Below are positions 58,913 through 64,000 of a stretch of 64,000 nt of DNA, one piece after another. The stretch is from Alphaproteobacteria bacterium. GTDB taxonomy: Bacteria; Pseudomonadota; Alphaproteobacteria; Caulobacterales; Parvularculaceae. How positions within the stretch are numbered: the first letter of the stretch is position 1; every line of letters starts with the position of its first letter. The stretch covers positions 1 through 64,000 of the forward strand of contig JAUIMC010000001.1 in the NCBI GenBank assembly GCA_030433215.1. The letters are read 5' to 3'. Position numbers and translations under genes: made by a program. The notes under the pieces were generated by a model. It saw only the letters and a list, made by a program, of their open reading frames with translations. It did no database searches and was not told the DNA's origin.

Positions 58913-61633
58913 TCAGTCTTGATCTTCCGCAGACGGATAAAGCGCCTGCTTCACTTCCGCCGCGATCCCCTGCAGCGTGAAAGGCTTCTGGATATAGCCC
59001 GCGCCGTCGATGAGATCGAGCTGATCGCGCACCGCCGCCTCCGCATAAGCCGACATGAAAATCACTTTCGATTTAAGCCCCAGCGTTTCGCGCGCCTGCT
59101 TGACCATGCTGGGCCCGTCGATGTCCGGCATCATCACGTCGGAAATAACGAGATCGAAATCCATGTCTTCTTCCAACAGCTCAAGCGCCTCTTCGGCGTC
59201 GGCGGCCTCGGCGACTTCATACCCGCAATCGGTCAGCGTCGCGACCACGAAATTGCGCACCGGATCCTCATCCTCGACGATAAGAACGCGGCCCGCGCCG
59301 GTGAGATCCTGAGGCTCTGCGGGGCGGGGCGAGGGCGCCGCCTTTTTGGTTGTTTCCGCTTCCGGCTCTGCGGGCTTTTCCTGATCATAGGCCGGCAGAT
59401 ACATCTCGAAACTCGCGCCCTTGCCCTTCTCGCTTTTCAGGTTGATGGCGCCGTCGAGCTGGCGAATGATCCCGTAAACCGTCGACAGGCCGAGGCCGGT
59501 GCCCTTGCCGGTGTCTTTTGTCGTGAAGAACGGGTCGAAGACTTTTCCGGCAATGTCCTCTGGAATGCCCGGGCCGGTGTCGGAGACTTCAATGAGCACG
59601 TAATCCTGATTGAGAAGCCCCGGCACGTCGCGGGTCTTCACTTCGTCCGCGGTAATGCATTGCGTGCGGATGGTCAGCGTGCCGCCTTTCGCGCCCATGG
59701 CGTCGCGCGCATTGACCGCAAGGTTCATGATCGCCGTTTCAAGCTGGTGACGGTCGACCCGCACGGTCGGCAGGCCGCGCCCGTTCACGAGCTCGAGCTT
59801 GACCTTTTCGCCGATGGTGCGCGTCAGGAAGCGTGAGAAATCGCGCAGGATTTCGGTGATCGACAGGACTTCTTTTTTGAGCGTCTGTTTGCGCGAGAAA
59901 GCGAGAAGCTGTTTCGTGGTGTTCGCCGCGCGCTGGGCGTTTTCGCGGATCTGGATGAGGTCCGCATAGGCCGGATCGCCGGCGGGATGTTTCAGCATCA
60001 GCCTTTCGCAATGGCCGATCACCACCTGGAGATAATTGTTGAAGTCGTGCGCGACCTTGCTTGCGAGCTCGCCGATGCCGCGCAGCTTCTGGTCCTGCGC
60101 ATATTCCTCTTCCATCTGTTTGCGGTCGGTGACGTCGACCGAATAGAGGAGGGTGCGCCGGACCCCATAGGAGCCGCGCTTTCTGCGCACGGGGCGGGCG
60201 AACAGCGCATAGGTGCGCGCGTGAACGCCGGTCCCGACGGTGGTCTCGATGCCTTTCGGGGCGCCGCCTGCGCGGGTCTTGCGGCGGATTTCATCGGCCA
60301 GTTCCTCGAGCGTCGCCTGGGTCACGGATTTGACCAGCGGCGCGTTTTTCTTCTGCGCGCCGAAAGCGTCGGTGAAGGCCTTGTTGGCCTCGATGATGCG
60401 GCCTTCGCGATTGATCTCGCCTTCGACGATCGCCACGCCGAAGGGCGATTCCGAGATGTCGCCGGAGAGCGCCACATCTTCGGTTTCATCGGCGGCGTCG
60501 TCGATCATCATCTCGACGCAGGCGAAGCCTTCGCCGACGCCGCCGCGGCGGAAGGCGACGAAACTCGCCTCGGCGGGATCGGCGTTTTTCCGGCGCACCT
60601 GCGCGCTCAGCGGTTCGCGGTCGATGCGCCAGAGCCCGCTGACAATATCGCCAGTCTCGCCGAGAACGATGTCGTCAATGGTCTGCAATTGCCCGCGCGC
60701 GGCGCCGAGCTTGTCCCGCGCCGCGGCGTTGGCCCAGGCGATCTGGCCAGATTTCTCGAGCGCAAAGACCGCCTGCGGGAAATCCGCATAGGCCGCGGCG
60801 AGACTGTCATGTTCTTTTTCGTCCACCGGCAATTCGCGCAGGCGCCAGGTGACATGCTCGTCGGAGCCGCGAATGGGCCTGACGCTGACTTCAAACCGGC
60901 GGCGCTGGCCCCCGCCCGCAAGCCCCATGGTCTGATAGATGATCTCCTCGCCCGCCTCGGCGCTTTTTGCAGCCTTGCACAGGCGGAAGACCTTCGTCGC
61001 TTCGGCGCCTTGCTGGGCGAACAGACGGTCGATGCGCGGCGGCAGGCCGGCGGGGCCCATGACGCCGGCGGACCGGGCGAGCTGGAAATAGGCGCGGTTG
61101 GCGTAGGTGACCACGCCGTCGCGGCGGGCGACGAGCCGCGCGTCCTGGTCGGAATCGAGCACCCGTTCCGCAAGGCCCAGGGCGCCGAGGATCTCCGCGC
61201 CGGCGAGCTCCACCGCCTCAGCCGGCTTCTTGCCGGTCGCCCGGCGCAGCATCACCCCGGCGACGAGGACCGGGGAAAACATTTTCATGGCGGCCCCCGT
61301 GAGGAACACCGCGATCAGGAGGGCGAGCCCTCCGGCAAGGATGATCCCAGCGCCCCCGGAATCGCGCGCCGACAGGATCACATAGATGATCGCGGCGACG
61401 GCGGTGAAAACCCCCGCCCAGAGGAGCCAGAAAGTCGCCGCATTGAAAAAGCCGCCGCCGGGCGCCTTGTCGCGCTTGCCTGCTTTCGCCGCGGCGTCGT
61501 CCATCATCGCGACGATTTCATCAGGTGTGTGCGGGCGCGGCGGCGCAGCCGTCTCGCCATGGCCAGAGCCATGATCAGGCGCGTCTTTGGAGACATCGTC
61601 TCGCAAGGATTTGGCGGGCTCTGCGCCGGACAA
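58913..61633 (-). CDS. cckA: Hybrid histidine kinase CckA
   Basis: The 906-residue membrane kinase controls the CckA-ChpT-CtrA phosphorelay that governs cell cycle and motility in alphaproteobacteria. It has two transmembrane helices (about 65-110), PAS-like regions (about 170-490), a HisKA helix with the conserved [14 protein letters not shown] (His529), and an HATPase_c domain ([44 protein letters not shown]). A receiver domain (about 780-900) carries the phospho-acceptor Asp832 in [12 protein letters not shown]. The start is TTG 61633, preceded by GGAGAGAGCC; the protein N-terminus is long, charged and disordered. Confidence 0.95.
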   Translation of the reverse strand: MSGAEPAKSLRDDVSKDAPDHGSGHGETAAPPRPHTPDEIVAMMDDAAAKAGKRDKAPGGGFFNAATFWLLWAGVFTAVAAIIYVILSARDSGGAGIILAGGLALLIAVFLTGAAMKMFSPVLVAGVMLRRATGKKPAEAVELAGAEILGALGLAERVLDSDQDARLVARRDGVVTYANRAYFQLARSAGVMGPAGLPPRIDRLFAQQGAEATKVFRLCKAAKSAEAGEEIIYQTMGLAGGGQRRRFEVSVRPIRGSDEHVTWRLRELPVDEKEHDSLAAAYADFPQAVFALEKSGQIAWANAAARDKLGAARGQLQTIDDIVLGETGDIVSGLWRIDREPLSAQVRRKNADPAEASFVAFRRGGVGEGFACVEMMIDDAADETEDVALSGDISESPFGVAIVEGEINREGRIIEANKAFTDAFGAQKKNAPLVKSVTQATLEELADEIRRKTRAGGAPKGIETTVGTGVHARTYALFARPVRRKRGSYGVRRTLLYSVDVTDRKQMEEEYAQDQKLRGIGELASKVAHDFNNYLQVVIGHCERLMLKHPAGDPAYADLIQIRENAQRAANTTKQLLAFSRKQTLKKEVLSITEILRDFSRFLTRTIGEKVKLELVNGRGLPTVRVDRHQLETAIMNLAVNARDAMGAKGGTLTIRTQCITADEVKTRDVPGLLNQDYVLIEVSDTGPGIPEDIAGKVFDPFFTTKDTGKGTGLGLSTVYGIIRQLDGAINLKSEKGKGASFEMYLPAYDQEKPAEPEAETTKKAAPSPRPAEPQDLTGAGRVLIVEDEDPVRNFVVATLTDCGYEVAEAADAEEALELLEEDMDFDLVISDVMMPDIDGPSMVKQARETLGLKSKVIFMSAYAEAAVRDQLDLIDGAGYIQKPFTLQGIAAEVKQALYPSAEDQD

Positions 61634-61861
61634 GGGGCTCTCTCCGAAAAGGGTGATTCGAACCCCCGACTATGGCGCGGTTCGAAGGCCCACGCCACCA
61701 TCGCGGGACGCCGGTTTTCCCGCATCGGGCGCATTTCTGTTCGGCTTTGCGCCATTCGCCCTTTCTGCGGCGCGCCCCGCCGCATTATGATTTTGTCAGC
61801 ATTGCCCGGCGCAGCGGGACGCCCCAGCTCGCCAGAACCATAACCGGCGGAGAACAGCGCG

Positions 61862-62788
61862 ATGAGCAAGAAACTCGGACTGGTCCTCGGCTCCGGCGCG
61901 GCCCGGGGCTGGGCCCATATCGGCGTCTTGAGGGCGCTTGAGGAAATCGGCGCCAGGCCGCACGCCATTGCCGGCTGTTCCGTCGGGGCGCTGGTGGGCG
62001 GGGCGCATCTTCTTGGCGCGCTCGACGAATTCGAGCGCTGGGCCCGCACCTTAAAGCCGCTCTCCGCGATGCAGAGCTTCGCCTTCAAGCTGCACAAGGG
62101 CGGCTTTATCGACGTCGCGCCCGCCTTCGAGGCCTTCAAGGACTATGACAAGGCGATCGAGGATCTCGATGTGAAGTTCGGCGCCGTCGCCGCCGATCTT
62201 TCCACCGGCGAGGAGGTTGAGATCACGTCCGGCTCGGTCATCGACGCGGCGCGCGCCTCAAGCGCCATTCCGGTTGTGTTCCACGCCGTCGAGAGGCGCG
62301 GCAAATGGCTGGTCGACGGCGCGCTCGCCAATCCGGCGCCGGTCTCGCTCGCGCGCAAGCTCGGGGCCGAGGCCGTCATCTGCGTCGACCTCAACGCCGT
62401 CCCGCGCGTGCTCGACCGTTTCGACCCGCCAGCGGAAAGACTGCCGGCGCCGATTGAGATACCCGAGCCCCATCCGGACACCATGACCGGCGCCGTGACA
62501 CGGCTCATCGACGATACGCGCAAAGCCATCGACTATCAGTTCGCCATGGCGAAAGCCCGCGCCGGGGCGCGCCCGCATCTGTTCGAGACCGCCTATGCGG
62601 CCGCTGACATTTTCCAGATGCATCTGGCGCGCGCGCGCGCCGTCGCCGAACCGCCTGACATACTTGTGAAGCCGGATATGCGCGACGCCATGCCCACGGC
62701 CTTTGACCGCGCCGATGAATTCATCGAGGAAGGATACCGCGCCCTGATGAATGAGCGCGAGGCAATCGAGCGACTATTGAGCGGATGA
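61862..62788 (+). CDS. Patatin-like phospholipase family protein (RssA type)
   Basis: The 308-residue protein starts with the oxyanion motif LVLGSGAARGWAHIG and has the nucleophile elbow GCSVGAL (Ser in G-x-S-x-G, about residue 41). The catalytic Asp is in LVDGALANPAPV (about 150). This is the RssA-like patatin group that hydrolyses phospholipid acyl chains. It is followed by an overlapping SDR gene (ATGA at 62785). It begins 228 bases from the divergent cckA. Confidence 0.92.
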   Translation: MSKKLGLVLGSGAARGWAHIGVLRALEEIGARPHAIAGCSVGALVGGAHLLGALDEFERWARTLKPLSAMQSFAFKLHKGGFIDVAPAFEAFKDYDKAIEDLDVKFGAVAADLSTGEEVEITSGSVIDAARASSAIPVVFHAVERRGKWLVDGALANPAPVSLARKLGAEAVICVDLNAVPRVLDRFDPPAERLPAPIEIPEPHPDTMTGAVTRLIDDTRKAIDYQFAMAKARAGARPHLFETAYAAADIFQMHLARARAVAEPPDILVKPDMRDAMPTAFDRADEFIEEGYRALMNEREAIERLLSG

Positions 62789-63474
62789 CGGAAGGCCCTT
62801 TCGACGCCCTGGTGATCGGCGCATCCGGCGGCATCGGCGCCGCTGTCTCAGCGGCTTTGCGCAACGACCCGAATTGCCGGCGCCTCGTCACGCTTTCCCG
62901 CCGCGAAGACGGGCTCGATCTCAGTGATGAACAAAGCGTCGCCGCAGCGTCGGAAAAGATCGACGCGGGGGAGGGCCTCGGCCTCATCTTCAACGCATCG
63001 GGCATATTGGAAACAAACGGCGCGGGGCCGGAAAAAGCCTTCAAGGAAATTGACGCCGGCGCCATGGCGCGCGCCTTCGCCGTCAACGCCGTCGGAACAG
63101 CGCTCGCTTTCAAATATTTTCTGCCCTTTCTGAAACGCGAAGGGCGCACGGCCTTCGCGACGCTGTCGGCGCGGGTCGGCTCCATTGGCGACAACCGGCT
63201 CGGCGGCTGGATGAGCTATCGCGCCTCGAAAGCCGCGCTCAACCAGATCGTCAGATGCGCCGCCATCGAGGAAACGCGGCGCAACAGGCAAAGCGTCATC
63301 GCCGCCCTGCATCCCGGCACCATCGAAACGCCGCTGACGCAAAAATATGCGCGCGGGCGCTACACTGCGACGCGCGATGAGGCGGCGCGCAACCTTCTTT
63401 CCGTCATCGCCTCCCTGACGCCGGAACAATCCGGCGGGTTTTTCGATTACGCCGGCGAGGAAATCGCCTGGTGA
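62785..63474 (+). CDS. Short-chain dehydrogenase/reductase family protein
   Basis: The 229-residue protein has an N-terminal Rossmann motif VIGASGGIGAAVSAAL, the NAG equivalent NASGIL, and the catalytic Ser-Tyr-Lys (SARVGSIGDN..., SYRASKAALNQ). Its length and the SxxxYxxxK spacing fit the C-factor/CsgA-like SDRs. The substrate is unknown. It overlaps both neighbours by four bases, so the three genes are translationally coupled. Confidence 0.9.
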   Translation: MTEGPFDALVIGASGGIGAAVSAALRNDPNCRRLVTLSRREDGLDLSDEQSVAAASEKIDAGEGLGLIFNASGILETNGAGPEKAFKEIDAGAMARAFAVNAVGTALAFKYFLPFLKREGRTAFATLSARVGSIGDNRLGGWMSYRASKAALNQIVRCAAIEETRRNRQSVIAALHPGTIETPLTQKYARGRYTATRDEAARNLLSVIASLTPEQSGGFFDYAGEEIAW

Positions 63475-64000
63475 GCGGAAAACGCGCGATCCTCATCATG
63501 GGCGACCAGCTTTCGCGCGGGGTTTCGAGCCTGAAAGACGCGCGCAAGACAAAAGACGTGATCGTCATGGGCGAGCTCATGGACGAGACGACGAGCGTCA
63601 AGCACCACAAGAAGAAACTCATTCTCGTTCTGTCGGCCATGCGCCATTTCGCCGAAGAGCTGAAAAAGGACGGCTACAAGGTCGATTACCGAAAGCTCGA
63701 CGATGATGACGACATCCGTTCTTTTTCCGATCTTGCGAAAGCGGCGATTGAAAAACATGGCGCGGAAGAGCTGATCGTCACCGAGCCGAGCGAACGGCGC
63801 GTCCGGCACGAAGCCGAAGGCTGGAAGATGAGCCTTTCCGTTCCTGTCGAGATCCGTCCCGATGACCGCTTCATCGCCAGCCATGAGGAATTCGAGGCCT
63901 GGGCGGACGGGCGCAAGCAACTGCGCATGGAATATTTTTATCGCGAGATGCGCCGCAAAACCGGGCTTTTAATGGACGGCGACAAGCCCGCAGGCGGGGC
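63471..64000 (+). CDS. Deoxyribodipyrimidine photolyase-related protein, N-terminal part
   Basis: About 176 residues are present before the window ends. The N-terminus VSGKRAILIMGDQLSRGVSSL, followed by IVMGELMDETTSVKHHKKKLILVLSAMRHFA and ELIVTEPSERRVRHEAEGWK, is characteristic of the photolyase-related (6-4)/FeS-BCP group rather than CPD photolyases. GTG 63471 overlaps the SDR stop (GTGA). The C-terminal FAD-binding and iron-sulfur region lies beyond the window, so activity cannot be judged. Confidence 0.85.
   Translation, partial: MSGKRAILIMGDQLSRGVSSLKDARKTKDVIVMGELMDETTSVKHHKKKLILVLSAMRHFAEELKKDGYKVDYRKLDDDDDIRSFSDLAKAAIEKHGAEELIVTEPSERRVRHEAEGWKMSLSVPVEIRPDDRFIASHEEFEAWADGRKQLRMEYFYREMRRKTGLLMDGDKPAGG

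Noticed and set aside
1-64000. CRISPR arrays, insertion sequences, prophage or integrase genes
   Set aside because: No direct-repeat array, transposase, integrase or phage structural motif was seen on either strand.

Overview
The window is a GC-rich stretch (about 65% by eye) of a bacterial chromosome. It contains almost only vertically inherited housekeeping genes plus some accessory ones. Several features point to an alphaproteobacterium: a CckA-type hybrid histidine kinase, SecB/DnaQ/FxsA/Tim44-like/MltA/Smr gene order, hisB and hisH-hisA-hisF-hisE next to hslV/hslU, a small SRP RNA upstream of dnaX-ybaB-recR, TTG/GTG starts and 4-nt ATGA/GTGA overlaps. A VPLPA-CTERM protein fits a marine Hyphomonadales/Parvularculales-like lineage, but that placement is inference. 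I see no phage, transposase, CRISPR array or plasmid functions.

Layout. 1-6 kb: start of the ATP synthase operon (atpH, first codons of atpA), an exported S9 peptidase, a PagL-like lipid A deacylase and priA. 6-17 kb: an exported DUF1036 protein, a HAD nucleotidase, the lysine/DAP genes dapD and dapE flanked by two large palindromic repeats, the def-fmt-truA formyl-Met/tRNA cluster, and two convergent RmuC-family genes, one of which looks catalytically degenerate. 16.6-22.3 kb: a GT87 membrane glycosyltransferase, then ffs, a membrane protein/XRE regulator pair, dnaX, ybaB, a lower-GC exported protein and recR, all on the minus strand. 22.4-29 kb: a DoxX-like protein, nudC, pheA, a membrane cytochrome c and a di-haem peroxidase separated only by a frameshift at an A9 tract, a YbjQ protein, and an uncharacterised proteasome-like Ntn hydrolase with a small partner. 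29-43 kb: SIMPL lipoprotein, selO, ilvA, the nfeD/slipin cassette, tusA-like, a Sel1 and a beta-helix exported protein, phnA, tRNA-Leu(CAA), exoD, dsbB, coq7 and an ACE-like M2 peptidase. 43-49 kb: histidine biosynthesis (hisE, hisF, hisA, hisH, hisB), with a CYTH-CHAD gene inside the operon and small exported proteins between hisH and hisB. 49-64 kb: hslV and hslU split by a CTERM gene, a membrane-bound prephenate-dehydratase-like protein, smr, mltA, Tim44-like, fxsA, secB, dnaQ, cckA, a patatin, an SDR and the start of a photolyase-related gene.

The most noteworthy items are: (1) the cytochrome c / peroxidase pair, which a single -1 shift at A-AAA-AAC would join into one YhjA-like tri-haem membrane peroxidase; (2) the same heptamer in dnaX, where a shift into either other frame stops within a few codons, as expected for production of a gamma-like subunit; (3) a 634-residue protein combining a divergent prephenate-dehydratase-like region, membrane segments and an ACT-like region; (4) a second Ntn-hydrolase system besides HslV; (5) a degenerate RmuC paralogue facing canonical rmuC; and (6) the split hslV/hslU locus.
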